Numbered from the stretch's first letter, positions 48,515-60,603 are shown. The stretch is 64,000 bases of DNA from [Erwinia] mediterraneensis (GCF_900604315.1 NZ_LR026978.1:3544013-3608012); one strand, 5' to 3'. Notes: generated from the sequence alone by a model not told the origin. A program made the numbers and translations.

Positions 48515-50374
48515 ATGCGCACATTGTGGCGAATCATCGCAGGACTGTTTAAATGGTCCTGGCGGGTGCTGAATTTCATCAGGGAATTTATTCTCAATCT
48601 GTTTTTGATTTTGTTGGTACTGGTCGGTGTAGGGATCTGGTTGCAGATCAGCGGTTCAGACTCCTCCTCTACGCTGCAGCAAGGCGCATTACGCGTTGAC
48701 CTCACTGGTGTGCTGGTTGATAAACCCTCCGTCAGCCATAAACTGAGCAAACTGGGACGTCAGTTGCTGGGCACCAGCAGCGATCGTCTGCAGGAGAACT
48801 CGCTGTTTGATGTGGTTGATGCCATACGCCAGGCTAAAAATGATAAAAACATCACCGGTATGGTGCTGGATCTGCGCGATTTTGCCGGCGGCGATCAGCC
48901 TTCCCTGCAATATGTTGGTAAGGCGCTGCGCGAATTTCGTGACAGCGGCAAGCCGATCTATGCGCTGGGCGACAGTTACAGCCAGGCGCAATATTATCTT
49001 GCCAGCTACGCCAACAAAATTTATCTGTCGCCACAGGGTACTGTCGATCTGCACGGCTTCGCCACCAACGGCCTCTATTACAGGACGCTGCTGGAAAAGT
49101 TAAAGGTGACCTCGCACGTTTTCCGGGTTGGCACCTATAAATCGGCGGTAGAGCCGTTCCTGCGTGATGATATGTCCCCTGCGGCCCGTGCCGCCGACAG
49201 CCGCTGGGTCGGCCAGCTGTGGCAGAATTACCTGAATACCGTTTCCGCTAACCGGCAGTTAACGCCAGAACAGCTGTTCCCCGGCGCGCAGGGCATTATC
49301 GCCGGTCTGCAGGCCGTTCAGGGTGACACGGCGCAATATGCGCTGAACAACAAGCTGGTGGATGCACTGGCGGCACGCGCCAGCGTTGATCAGTTGCTGA
49401 TTAAGCAGTTTGGCTGGGATAAGCAGAATAACGATTATCATAACGTCAGTATTTACGATTATCCGGTTAAGCCGCAGCAGTCGCAGAACAATGGCAACAT
49501 CGCTGTCATTCTGGCGAACGGCGCCATTATGGATGGTGAGGAAACACCCGGAAATGTGGGTGGCGATACCACCGCTGCGGAGATCCGCGACGCGCGCCTG
49601 GACGCCAGCATCAAAGCGATTATTTTGCGCGTCAACAGCCCGGGGGGCAGCGTAACGGCATCAGAAGCGATTCGTGAAGAACTGGCCGCCGCCCACGCAG
49701 CAGGGAAACCGGTGGTGGTTTCCATGGGCGGTCTGGCGGCGTCCGGGGGCTACTGGATCTCGACACCGGCAGATTATATTGTGGCAAACCCCAGCACCCT
49801 TACCGGCTCCATCGGCATCTTCGGCGTGATTAATACCCTGGAGAAGAGCCTGGATGCACTGGGCGTCCATACCGATGGCGTTGCCACCTCGCCGCTGGCC
49901 GATCTCTCGGCAACCAAAGCGCTGCCGCCGGAAGTGCAGCAGATGATGCAGATCAGCATTGAAAATGGCTACCGTAATTTTATCGGTCTGGTGGCGGCCT
50001 CGCGTCATAAAACCCCGGCGCAGATCGATGCCATTGCGCAGGGACGCGTCTGGACCGGCAGTGATGCCAAAGCCAATGGTCTGGTTGATGCGCTGGGCGA
50101 TTTTGATGACGCGGTGAAGAAAGCTGCCGAACTGGCGAAAATTGCTACGCCTCAGCTGAACTGGTATCAGGATGATCCCGGTTTTATCGATCTGATGCTG
50201 AATAAAGTGAATCTTTCCGCCAGCGCGCTGCTGCCAGAAACGCTGAAAGCGCTGCTCCCGTCGCCGCTGCGCAGTGCACTGGTGACGCTGAATCAGCAGC
50301 CTGGCTTATTTAACAGCTTTAACGATCCGCAAAACCGCTACGCCCTGTGTCTTAACTGCGGCGACGTGCGATAG
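48515..50374 (+). CDS. sppA: Signal peptide peptidase SppA (protease IV)
   Basis: Inner-membrane serine protease that degrades cleaved signal peptides. N-terminal membrane anchor (residues 20-45), tandem S49 domains; general-base lysine in GTYKSAVEPF near residue 209 and nucleophile serine in GLAASGGYWIS near 409, as in E. coli. ATG 48515 (MRTLWRIIAGLFKW) with CGGAGA upstream gives 619 residues. Second S49 protease in the window besides sohB. Confidence 0.96.
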   Translation: MRTLWRIIAGLFKWSWRVLNFIREFILNLFLILLVLVGVGIWLQISGSDSSSTLQQGALRVDLTGVLVDKPSVSHKLSKLGRQLLGTSSDRLQENSLFDVVDAIRQAKNDKNITGMVLDLRDFAGGDQPSLQYVGKALREFRDSGKPIYALGDSYSQAQYYLASYANKIYLSPQGTVDLHGFATNGLYYRTLLEKLKVTSHVFRVGTYKSAVEPFLRDDMSPAARAADSRWVGQLWQNYLNTVSANRQLTPEQLFPGAQGIIAGLQAVQGDTAQYALNNKLVDALAARASVDQLLIKQFGWDKQNNDYHNVSIYDYPVKPQQSQNNGNIAVILANGAIMDGEETPGNVGGDTTAAEIRDARLDASIKAIILRVNSPGGSVTASEAIREELAAAHAAGKPVVVSMGGLAASGGYWISTPADYIVANPSTLTGSIGIFGVINTLEKSLDALGVHTDGVATSPLADLSATKALPPEVQQMMQISIENGYRNFIGLVAASRHKTPAQIDAIAQGRVWTGSDAKANGLVDALGDFDDAVKKAAELAKIATPQLNWYQDDPGFIDLMLNKVNLSASALLPETLKALLPSPLRSALVTLNQQPGLFNSFNDPQNRYALCLNCGDVR

Positions 50375-50381
50375 CGCGCAC

Positions 50382-50408
50382 AGCCCGGCCGCTGGTCGGG
50401 CTGCTTTT
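50382..50408 (+). terminator. sppA terminator
   Basis: Stem AGCCCGGCC/GGTCGGGCT with a GCT loop, then GCTTTT, eight bases after sppA. Confidence 0.75.
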
Positions 50409-50457
50409 CCCCCGCTTTCCTCTTATACTGCCTTTTTACGGCAAGCTTGAGTTTTCC

Positions 50458-51471
50458 ATGAAAAAGAAAAATATTTACGTTGCTTATACGGGTGGGACCA
50501 TCGGTATGCAGCGTTCTGCGCAGGGCTATATTCCGGTTTCAGGCCATCTGCAGCAACAGCTGGCAACTATGCCGGAGTTTCATCGCCCTGAAATGCCTGC
50601 GTTTACCATTCACGAGTATCAGCCGCTGATTGATTCCTCGGATATGACGCCAGCAGACTGGCAGGCCATCGCGGAAGATATCCGTCAGAACTACGACAAT
50701 TATGACGGCTTCGTGATCCTGCACGGCACAGATACCATGGCGTTTACCGCCTCTGCGCTCTCATTTATGCTGGAGAATCTGGCGAAGCCGGTTATTGTTA
50801 CAGGGTCACAAATCCCGCTGGCAGAACTGCGTTCAGATGGGCAGCAAAACCTGCTTAATTCGCTTTATGTGGCCGCCAACTACCCGGTCAATGAGGTGAC
50901 ACTGTTTTTCAATAACAGCTTATATCGCGGCAACCGTACCACTAAAGCTCATGCCGATGGCTTTAATGCCTTTGCCTCCCCGAACCTGATGCCGTTGCTG
51001 GAAGCGGGCATCCATATTCGTCGGCTGAATACGCCAGCAGCACCGCAAGGAACGGGGCCGTTAAAGGTGCATACCATTACGCCGCAGCCGATTGGCGTGG
51101 TGACGCTCTATCCTGGCATTTCAGCTGATGTGGTGCGCAATTTTTTGCGTCAGCCAGTAAAAGCGCTGATTCTGCGCTCTTATGGTGTGGGTAATGCGCC
51201 GCAAAATGCGGAGTTTCTGGCGGAACTGAAGCAGGCCTGCGAGCGCGGCATCGTGGTGGTTAATCTGACCCAATGTATGTCGGGCAAAGTCAATATGGGC
51301 GGCTACGCTACGGGGAATGCCCTTGAGCACGCTGGCGTCATCAGTGGTTTCGATCTCACGGTGGAAGCCGCCCTGACAAAATTGCATTTTTTGCTGAGCC
51401 AGGATCTTAATAGCGCACAAATTCGTGCCAGAATGCAGCAGAATCTGCGTGGTGAACTCACCGACGGATAA
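50458..51471 (+). CDS. ansA: Cytoplasmic L-asparaginase I
   Basis: Low-affinity asparaginase, asparagine to aspartate and ammonia. Both catalytic threonine motifs are visible: AYTGGTIGM near residue 10 and LHGTDTMAFTA near 90. GSQIPLAELRSDG and NRTTKAHADGFNAF are family blocks. 337 residues, no signal peptide. pncA follows after 13 bases, as in E. coli. Confidence 0.96.
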   Translation: MKKKNIYVAYTGGTIGMQRSAQGYIPVSGHLQQQLATMPEFHRPEMPAFTIHEYQPLIDSSDMTPADWQAIAEDIRQNYDNYDGFVILHGTDTMAFTASALSFMLENLAKPVIVTGSQIPLAELRSDGQQNLLNSLYVAANYPVNEVTLFFNNSLYRGNRTTKAHADGFNAFASPNLMPLLEAGIHIRRLNTPAAPQGTGPLKVHTITPQPIGVVTLYPGISADVVRNFLRQPVKALILRSYGVGNAPQNAEFLAELKQACERGIVVVNLTQCMSGKVNMGGYATGNALEHAGVISGFDLTVEAALTKLHFLLSQDLNSAQIRARMQQNLRGELTDG

Positions 51472-51484
51472 AATGGAGCGTAAC

Positions 51485-52093
51485 ATGAAGCGGGCCCTGA
51501 TACTGATTGATATCCAGAATGACTTCTGCCCCGGCGGTGCCATGGGCGTTCATGAAGGCGACAAGGTGGTTGCTGTAGCGAATCGCTATGCGCAGGAATT
51601 TCATGCCCGTGGCGAGCCGGTGCTGGCGCTGCAGGACTGGCATCCTGCTAATCATGGCAGCTTCGCCTCAGTGTCAGGCGAACCGGCCTTTACCTGCGGC
51701 GAGCTGAATGGACTGGCGCAAATCTGGTGGCCCGATCACGCTATCCAGCACTCCGCTGGCGCTGACTTTCATCCTGAGCTTGATCGCTCGCTGATCGATG
51801 CGGTTTTTCATAAAGGGGAAGATGCGCAGGTGGATAGCTACAGCGCATTTTTTGATAACGGCCACCGGCGGCAAACTGCCCTGGACAGCTGGCTACGTGC
51901 ACATGCCATCACCCATTTAGTGATGCTGGGACTGGCGACCGATTACTGCGTGAAATATAGCGTGCTGGATGCGCTGGAGCTGGGCTATCAGGTTGAAGTG
52001 ATCCGCGCAGGCTGCCGTGGCGTCAACCTTAACGCCGACGACAGCGCAATCGCCTTCGCCCGGATGGCAGCACAGGGCGCAGTGGTGATCTGA
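51485..52093 (+). CDS. pncA: Nicotinamidase
   Basis: Hydrolyses nicotinamide to nicotinate in NAD salvage; also activates pyrazinamide. Isochorismatase-fold enzyme with catalytic D9 (ALILIDIQNDF), a lysine in VFHKGED, and Cys in GLATDYCVKYSV; metal ligands in QDWHPANHGSF. ATG 51485 has GGAG six bases upstream; 202 residues. Co-transcribed with ansA, both releasing ammonia from amides. Confidence 0.95.
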   Translation: MKRALILIDIQNDFCPGGAMGVHEGDKVVAVANRYAQEFHARGEPVLALQDWHPANHGSFASVSGEPAFTCGELNGLAQIWWPDHAIQHSAGADFHPELDRSLIDAVFHKGEDAQVDSYSAFFDNGHRRQTALDSWLRAHAITHLVMLGLATDYCVKYSVLDALELGYQVEVIRAGCRGVNLNADDSAIAFARMAAQGAVVI

Positions 52094-52099
52094 ACTCCG

Positions 52100-52120
52100 G
52101 GGCTGGCGCAACGCCAGCCC
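52100..52120. terminator. Hairpin between pncA and yeaC
   Basis: Nine-base-pair stem GGGCTGGCG/CGCCAGCCC with a CAA loop between convergent genes, then GTATCATTTTC. Confidence 0.65.
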
Positions 52121-52129
52121 GTATCATTT

Positions 52130-52411
52130 TCAGTGCAGATTAATGCGGGTGACGTCCGGTTCAATCCCGAACTCTTCCTTTAACTGCCGTTTCGATTTCG
52201 TCACCATTTCACCGCCTTTGGCGATAGTCATATGTTGTGGCGTCTCGTTATGCTGTGCCTGCCACAGCATCACCAGCTGCAGACAGTGTTCCCGCTGCTC
52301 TGGCGTCAGTGCCACGCCATCTGGCCATTTACCGGTTTCGACGGCGGTCGCGAGGCGTTGGTAAACCTCAGGCGTCATCGCCGTCAGCAGGGCGTCGAGT
52401 TCCTGTTTCAT
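52130..52411 (-). CDS. yeaC: YeaC, DUF1315 family protein
   Basis: 93 residues matching E. coli YeaC (MTPEVYQRLATAVETGKWPDG, LQLVMLWQAQHN, KSKRQLKEEFGI). Function unknown. It starts three bases after msrB ends, so the two form an operon; ydjE, which lies between pncA and yeaC's neighbourhood in E. coli, is not here. Confidence 0.88.
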   Translation of the reverse strand: MKQELDALLTAMTPEVYQRLATAVETGKWPDGVALTPEQREHCLQLVMLWQAQHNETPQHMTIAKGGEMVTKSKRQLKEEFGIEPDVTRINLH

Positions 52412-52414
52412 CGC

Positions 52415-52825
52415 TTATCCTTTTACCTGTGCGCCGTTCTCATCGGTGAAACTCAGCGATGCGGAGTTGACGCAATAGCGTTCGCCGGTAGGCTGTGGCC
52501 CATCGGGGAAAACGTGTCCCAGATGCGCGTCGCAGTTGCCACAGCGGATTTCAATGCGCTGCATACCATGGGAATTATCTTCCAGATAGCGAATCGCATC
52601 GTCCTTAAGCGGCTGATAAAAGCTTGGCCAGCCACAGCCAGAATCGTATTTGGTTTCTGAAAGGAACAGCGGTGCATTACAAACCAGACAGTGATAAATG
52701 CCCTCCTGCTTGTTATGCAACAGTGCCCCGCTAAACGGCGGCTCGGTGCCGCGCTGCTGCGTCACATAGCGCTGCATCTCTGTCAGCTGGGCAATTTTCG
52801 CGTCGGGTGTGGTTTCTTTAGCCAT
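52415..52825 (-). CDS. msrB: Peptide methionine-(R)-sulfoxide reductase B
   Basis: Repairs R-methionine sulfoxide in proteins. 136 residues: zinc cysteines C46/C49 (CLVCNAP) and C95/C98 ([10 protein letters not shown]), catalytic C118 in [11 protein letters not shown], and the substrate pocket SGCGWPSF. It diverges from gapA, as in E. coli. Confidence 0.96.
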   Translation of the reverse strand: MAKETTPDAKIAQLTEMQRYVTQQRGTEPPFSGALLHNKQEGIYHCLVCNAPLFLSETKYDSGCGWPSFYQPLKDDAIRYLEDNSHGMQRIEIRCGNCDAHLGHVFPDGPQPTGERYCVNSASLSFTDENGAQVKG

Positions 52826-54168
<1,343 letters not shown>

Positions 54169-54187
54169 GCATTCATACGCAATAATC

Positions 54188-54213
54188 AAGGGCGACTAAG
54201 GTCGCCCTTTTTT
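54188..54213 (+). terminator. gapA terminator
   Basis: Nine-base-pair stem AAGGGCGAC/GTCGCCCTT followed by TTTT, 20 bases after gapA. Confidence 0.92.
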
Positions 54214-54242
54214 ATGCTGGTCAGCTAAAAAGAGGGTCTTTT

Positions 54243-55118
54243 ATGCAAGATAAGCTTTTTTCGCTACCCGTTGTCGAACAACTTTCCCCCTACCTTTCCC
54301 GACGCCAGGCGGGCGAATTGCCGGTGCTGGTGATTAATCATCCACGCCTGCGTGCGGCTGTCGCGCTGCAGGGCGCGCAGCTGTTAGCCTGGCAGCCAGG
54401 CGGTGAGCAGCCGGTGATCTGGCTGAGCGATAAAACCCCGCTGGCCTCTGGCAAAGCGATTCGCGGAGGCGTGCCCATCTGCTGGCCCTGGTTCGGCCCG
54501 GCCGGAGAACCGTCTCATGGCTTTGCCCGCACCCAGCCCTGGGTTTTGTCCGCCCATGACGAAAATGACGAGGGCGTGATCCTGACGTTTGTGCTGGAGA
54601 GTAACGCGCAGACGAAAAAACTCTGGCCCCATGACTTTACCCTGTTTGCCCGTTTCCGCCTGAGTCAGCACTGTGAAATTGAGCTGGAAGCCCATGGCGA
54701 CTTTGAAGCTACCGGCGCGCTGCACAGCTACTTCCAGGTTGCGGATATCAGTCAGGTTGAGGTCAGCGGCTTAGGCACCGATTTTATCGATAAGGTGAAC
54801 AACGGCGTGCAAGGCCAGCTGACAGGCAAACAGACCTACCCCGGCCGTATCGATCGCATTTTTACCCACCCGGAAGATTGCTCGCTGATCAGCGATAACG
54901 GCGGACAACGCTGCATAGAAGTGTATCACCATTATCACAGTGACGTTGTCACCTGGAACCCGGGTGCCGAACTGGCCTGTAGCATGAGCGATATGGCGAA
55001 CGAAGGTTACAAAACAATGGTGTGCGTTGAAACGGCGCGTATTTCGCAGGCGATGACCAGCGCCGGGGAACAACCTGCCCGTCTGGCCACCACCTTCCGC
55101 ATCCGTAAAAAAAGCTGA
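54243..55118 (+). CDS. yeaD: YeaD, D-hexose-6-phosphate mutarotase
   Basis: Galactose-mutarotase-like aldose-1-epimerase acting on glucose 6-phosphate anomers. 291 residues with the family GAQLLAWQP, GGVPICWPWFGP, GALHSYFQVADI and VVTWNPGAELACSMSDM blocks. It follows gapA after its terminator, as in E. coli. Confidence 0.93.
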   Translation: MQDKLFSLPVVEQLSPYLSRRQAGELPVLVINHPRLRAAVALQGAQLLAWQPGGEQPVIWLSDKTPLASGKAIRGGVPICWPWFGPAGEPSHGFARTQPWVLSAHDENDEGVILTFVLESNAQTKKLWPHDFTLFARFRLSQHCEIELEAHGDFEATGALHSYFQVADISQVEVSGLGTDFIDKVNNGVQGQLTGKQTYPGRIDRIFTHPEDCSLISDNGGQRCIEVYHHYHSDVVTWNPGAELACSMSDMANEGYKTMVCVETARISQAMTSAGEQPARLATTFRIRKKS

Positions 55119-55124
55119 GTTTCT

Positions 55125-55143
55125 ACGGCGCGCTCTGCGCCGT
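55125..55143. terminator. Hairpin between yeaD and yeaE
   Basis: Seven-base-pair stem ACGGCGC/GCGCCGT with a GCTCT loop. It touches the last base of the yeaE stop codon. Confidence 0.5.
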
Positions 55144-55998
55144 TACACCACATCCAGCGGCTGTTTGCCGCTCGGGGCCGGAAACGCCTGCTCAATGCGG
55201 GCCAGTTCCTCCGCGCTGAAAGCGATCGTCAGGGCTCGGGCATTCTCTTCCACATGCGCTACAGTGCTGGCTTTGGGAATTGCCAGCACGCCGGGATGCC
55301 GAATCACCCAGGCCAGCAGCAGCTGCGCTACGCTAATGCCCCTTTGTTGTGCAATGTCGCGCAGCGTGGCGTCGCTCATCAGGGTGTGCCGCAGTCGCCC
55401 GGCCTGCGCCAGCGGACAGTAAGCCATCAACGGCAGATGGTGCTGCTGGCACCAGGGCAACAGATCATATTCAATGCCGCGCGAGGCCAGATGATAAAGC
55501 ACCTGATTCGTGGCGCAGCCTTCCCCGCCCGGTAACTGCCACAGGCGCTGCATCTCATCGCTGTCGAGGTTGGACACTCCCCAGTGCCGGATTTTGCCCT
55601 GCTGCTGCAGTTTTTCCATGGCTCGCACGGTCTCGTCCAGTGGTAGGTTGCCGCGCCAGTGCAGCAGATAAAGATCGAGATAATCAGTCTGTAAACGGCG
55701 CAGGCTGCGCTCGCAGGCTTTGCCTGCCTCTGCCTCTCCGGCATTCCAGGGGTAGACTTTGGATACCAGCCAGGCAGTGTCGCGACGTCCTTTTAACGCC
55801 GCGCCGACCACCTCTTCTGCGCCGCCATCCGCATACATTTCTGCCGTATCGATGACTTTCAGACCCTGTTCCAGTCCGACCTGCAGCGCGCGCACCTCCT
55901 GCTGACGTTGCGCCTGGTTTTCTCCCATATACCAGGTGCCCTGGCCAATGGCCGGAAGCGGCTGCGACTCTCCGGGAAAAAATAATGCTGTGAGCCAT
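55143..55998 (-). CDS. yeaE: YeaE, aldo/keto reductase with an N-terminal frameshift
   Basis: Aldo/keto reductase, reported in E. coli to act on methylglyoxal. The continuous frame (55143-55928, 261 codons from an internal ATG) has the active-site DTAEMYADGGAEEVVG, VSKVYPWN, YLLHW and LPAIPKAS-type motifs. It lacks the first ~24 residues. The expected start is ATG 55996-55998, with AAGGAG five bases upstream; it encodes MAHSIIFS and then leaves frame. Removing one base from the GGG at 55974-55976 (CCC on minus) restores GESQPLPAIGQGTWYMGEN, as in E. coli YeaE. This is therefore a one-base frameshift, real or a sequencing error. Confidence 0.8.
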
Positions 55999-56036
55999 AA
56001 CCTCTCCTTGCATCATCATGAGGCAGTCAAAAAAGC

Positions 56037-56060
56037 AGAGGGCAAGAATTGCCCTCTTTT
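56037..56060 (-). terminator. mipA terminator
   Basis: Nine-base-pair stem AGAGGGCAA/TTGCCCTCT with a GAA loop, T-rich on both sides, 19 bases after mipA and just before yeaE. Confidence 0.8.
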
Positions 56061-56078
56061 AATGCAGACCTGACGCGA

Positions 56079-56828
56079 TCAGAAACTGTAGCTGATGCCT
56101 GTCCAGAGGGCTGTCTGACCGCTTTTATCCACCATCGGGCTGTCTTTGATTTCATCATCAAAGCGGGTATAGCGCCCGATCAGAGAAGCATTCCACTGCG
56201 CGTTAATGCGATAATTCACGCTTAACTCCACATAGGGCGACCAGCTGTCATCGGGGCGGTAACCACGGATACCGGTACGAGCGGCCTCATGTCCTGACAC
56301 GCCATAGTAATAGCGGTTTTGATTTGCGCTGTTCCATGTGGCACCAATGCCTGGCGTCACGCTGAACTGCCCGAAGTCGAGACGATAGAGCCAGGCGAGA
56401 TCCCAGACGATACCGTTACTGTTGTTCAGCACATCGCCCAGCAGCCCGGTACGCAGGATGCCCCACTCCGCTTCATGACGGTAACTGACGCCGCCCATTA
56501 ATGTCATACGCCGCTTGTCGAGTTCTTTCATGTCACCCAAATCGTTATCATCGGGATCGTACTGCTGCGGCGAACCTGACAGGGTTAGCGAGAGGCGGTT
56601 TTGCGAATCTTTCCACAGGTAATAGCCTCCCTGCAGACTACGCAACCAGAACTTTTCTCCTTCGTAGTTAATAACCGGAACGGGAAGATAGCGATCCTGG
56701 CCGCCCCGATACGGAGACTGGGCATAAATCACCGAGGCTCCCAGGGAGAGCGGTTCCGCTTCTACGCCACACACCGCAAAACAGCCAGGTAAAAAAGCAG
56801 CAACGACCTTAAGTTTGAATTGGTTCAC
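56079..56828 (-). CDS. mipA: MipA/OmpV family outer-membrane protein
   Basis: Beta-barrel protein; E. coli MipA scaffolds the murein hydrolase MltA and PBP1B. 249 residues with a signal peptide (about 1-24), PVPVINYEGEKFWLRSLQGGYYLW, NSNGIVWDLAWLYR, YYYGVSGHEAARTGIRGYRPDDSWSPY in parts, and C-terminal SYSF. The start appears to be GTG 56826-56828; the ribosome binding site is weak. A TACCGAATTCGGTA palindrome lies 41-54 bases upstream. Confidence 0.9.
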   Translation of the reverse strand: MNQFKLKVVAAFLPGCFAVCGVEAEPLSLGASVIYAQSPYRGGQDRYLPVPVINYEGEKFWLRSLQGGYYLWKDSQNRLSLTLSGSPQQYDPDDNDLGDMKELDKRRMTLMGGVSYRHEAEWGILRTGLLGDVLNNSNGIVWDLAWLYRLDFGQFSVTPGIGATWNSANQNRYYYGVSGHEAARTGIRGYRPDDSWSPYVELSVNYRINAQWNASLIGRYTRFDDEIKDSPMVDKSGQTALWTGISYSF

Positions 56829-57235
56829 AATTTATTCATTCCATAAATATAACAATCACCGCTGAGTCTACCGAATTCGGTATCGGGTTTACATTATAAG
56901 GTATCAGCGAAAAAGCAAAGGCCTTGCCGATCAGTCGTCCGCAGGCCTGAGCTCCTCTCACAAGCGCGCTGGCTGCGCTTATCTGACTTTGTTATTGATA
57001 TATCGCTAAATAAGGAGGTGTCGCGGAGGTAAATTCTTAAATGCCTTCTACAGTTAAAAGTAAGACGAGACTTTTTGTTCGAGCAGAGTAACCATAACAA
57101 TTGTGTATCCCGATATAAAATCGTCAGGTTGGCATAAGGGTTGCTGTACTCAAAAGAGAATATCTTCCGGGAGCTGCATGAGCATCTGAATTACGCTCCT
57201 TTACCTGTGCTAAAAACGAAAGGACGGGCATTGCT
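56829..57235. other. mipA-yeaG divergent intergenic region
   Basis: About 400 bases between divergent genes. They hold a 14-bp perfect palindrome TACCGAATTCGGTA (56869-56882) near mipA and a sigma-54 promoter match (57129-57145) before yeaG. I found no clear NtrC site. The ORFs drawn across it look spurious. Confidence 0.55.
57129..57145 (+). promoter_or_regulatory. Sigma-54 promoter of yeaG
   Basis: TTGGCATAAGGGTTGCT fits the -24/-12 consensus TGGCAC-N5-TTGC: GG at 57131-57132 and GC at 57143-57144, exactly ten bases between them. Transcription would start near 57156, about 80 bases before yeaG. E. coli yeaG is reported to be induced by nitrogen starvation through NtrC and sigma-54. Confidence 0.7.
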
Positions 57236-59170
57236 ATGAATATATTCGATCACTATCGTCAGCGTTATGAAGCTGCCAAGGACGAAGAGTTCACACTGCA
57301 GGAATTTCTTACCATCTGTAAGCAGGATCGCAGTGCATACGCTAACGCCGCAGAGCGACTGTTGATGGCCATCGGTGAGCCAGTAATGGTCGATACGGCT
57401 CAGGAGCCACGCCTTTCCAGACTATTCTCTAACCGTGTTATCGCACGCTATCCGGCTTTTGAAGAGTTTTATGGTATGGAGGATGCGATTGAGCAGATCG
57501 TCTCCTATCTGAAACATGCCGCTCAGGGGCTGGAAGAGAAGAAACAGATCCTCTATCTGCTCGGACCGGTGGGCGGTGGTAAATCCTCGCTGGCCGAACG
57601 GCTGAAATCGTTGATGCAGCGCGTGCCTGTCTACGTGCTGAGTGCCGATGGGGAACGCAGCCCGGTCAACGATCACCCGCTCTGCCTGTTTAACCCTCAG
57701 GAAGATGCCCATATCCTTGAAAAGGAGTACGGTGTGCCGCGGCGCTATCTCGGCACCATTATGTCGCCCTGGGCAGCAAAACGGCTGCATGAATTTGGCG
57801 GCGATATTACCCGCTTTAAAGTGGTAAAAGTCTGGCCTTCCATTCTGGAACAGCTGGCGATCGCTAAAACCGAACCGGGTGATGAAAACAACCAGGATAT
57901 CTCCGCGCTGGTAGGTAAAGTGGATATCCGTAAACTGGAGAACCATGCTCAGAACGATCCGGACGCCTACGGCTATTCCGGTGCGCTCTGCCGGGCTAAC
58001 CAGGGCATTATGGAATTCGTCGAGATGTTTAAAGCGCCTATCAAGGTGCTGCATCCGCTGCTGACCGCCACCCAGGAGGGTAACTACAACGGTACTGAAG
58101 GGATTTCCGCCCTGCCGTTCAACGGTATTATTCTGGCGCACTCCAACGAATCAGAATGGGTACAGTTCCGTAATAATAAAAACAATGAGGCGTTCCTTGA
58201 CCGCGTCTATATCGTCAAAGTGCCTTATTGCCTGCGTGTCTCTGAAGAGATCAAGATTTACGAGAAGCTGCTGAACCACAGTGAGCTGGCTACTTCGCCC
58301 TGTGCGCCGGGTACCCTGGAAACCCTGGCGCGCTTCTCCATCCTGTCGCGTCTGAAAGAGCCGGAAAACTCCAGCATCTATTCAAAAATGCGCGTCTATG
58401 ATGGGGAGAGCCTGAAAGACACCGATCCCAAAGCGAAATCCTGGCAGGAGTACCATGATTACGCCGGCGTTGATGAAGGTATGAACGGTCTTTCTACCCG
58501 TTTCGCCTTTAAAATTCTTTCACGCGTGTTTAACTTTGATCATACCGAGGTCGCGGCTAACCCGGTACACCTGTTTTATGTGCTGGAACAACAGATTGAA
58601 CGTGAGCAGTTCCCGCAGGAACAGGCAGAAAAATATCTTGAGCACCTGAAAGGCTATCTGATCCCGAAATATGCGGAGTTTATCGGCAAAGAGATTCAGA
58701 CCGCCTATCTGGAGTCCTACTCTGAATATGGACAAAACATTTTTGACCGCTATGTGACCTACGCTGACTTCTGGATTCAGGATCAGGAGTATCGAGATCC
58801 CGATACCGGACAGCTGTTTGATCGCGAATCACTGAATGCCGAGCTGGAGAAAATCGAGAAACCTGCCGGGATTAGCAACCCGAAAGATTTCCGAAACGAA
58901 ATTGTGAACTTTGTGCTGCGTGCCCGCGCTCAGAACAACGGACGCAATCCGAACTGGACCAGCTATGAGAAACTGCGCACGGTCATTGAGAAAAAAATGT
59001 TCTCGAATACCGAAGAGTTACTGCCGGTGATTTCGTTCAATACTAAAACCTCAACGGACGAACAGAAGAAACATGACGATTTTGTCGATCGCATGATGGA
59101 GAAAGGCTATACCCGCAAGCAGGTGCGCCTGCTGTGCGAATGGTATCTGCGTGTGCGTAAATCGTCATAA
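57236..59170 (+). CDS. yeaG: YeaG, PrkA-type serine protein kinase
   Basis: AAA+/PrkA-domain kinase linked in E. coli to nitrogen-starvation and stationary-phase adaptation. Walker A LGPVGGGKSS at residues 109-118, PSLAERLK context, and a C-terminal PrkA kinase domain. 644 residues, as in E. coli. AAAGGA stands upstream of ATG 57236. yeaH follows in an operon, separated by a strong palindrome. Confidence 0.96.
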   Translation: MNIFDHYRQRYEAAKDEEFTLQEFLTICKQDRSAYANAAERLLMAIGEPVMVDTAQEPRLSRLFSNRVIARYPAFEEFYGMEDAIEQIVSYLKHAAQGLEEKKQILYLLGPVGGGKSSLAERLKSLMQRVPVYVLSADGERSPVNDHPLCLFNPQEDAHILEKEYGVPRRYLGTIMSPWAAKRLHEFGGDITRFKVVKVWPSILEQLAIAKTEPGDENNQDISALVGKVDIRKLENHAQNDPDAYGYSGALCRANQGIMEFVEMFKAPIKVLHPLLTATQEGNYNGTEGISALPFNGIILAHSNESEWVQFRNNKNNEAFLDRVYIVKVPYCLRVSEEIKIYEKLLNHSELATSPCAPGTLETLARFSILSRLKEPENSSIYSKMRVYDGESLKDTDPKAKSWQEYHDYAGVDEGMNGLSTRFAFKILSRVFNFDHTEVAANPVHLFYVLEQQIEREQFPQEQAEKYLEHLKGYLIPKYAEFIGKEIQTAYLESYSEYGQNIFDRYVTYADFWIQDQEYRDPDTGQLFDRESLNAELEKIEKPAGISNPKDFRNEIVNFVLRARAQNNGRNPNWTSYEKLRTVIEKKMFSNTEELLPVISFNTKTSTDEQKKHDDFVDRMMEKGYTRKQVRLLCEWYLRVRKSS

Positions 59171-59210
59171 TCCATACCTGTAAGCTGGCCGGCGCATGGG
59201 TGTCGGATAA

Positions 59211-60542
<1,332 letters not shown>

Positions 60543-60580
60543 CGTTGCCTGGCGCCGTTTAACGCCGGATAAACCAGTCA

Positions 60581-60603
60581 AAAGCAGCCTGCACGGCTGC
60601 TTT
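60581..60603 (+). terminator. yeaGH terminator
   Basis: Nine-base-pair stem AAAGCAGCC/GGCTGCTTT with a TGCAC loop, followed by GTTATTT, 39 bases after yeaH. Confidence 0.75.
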
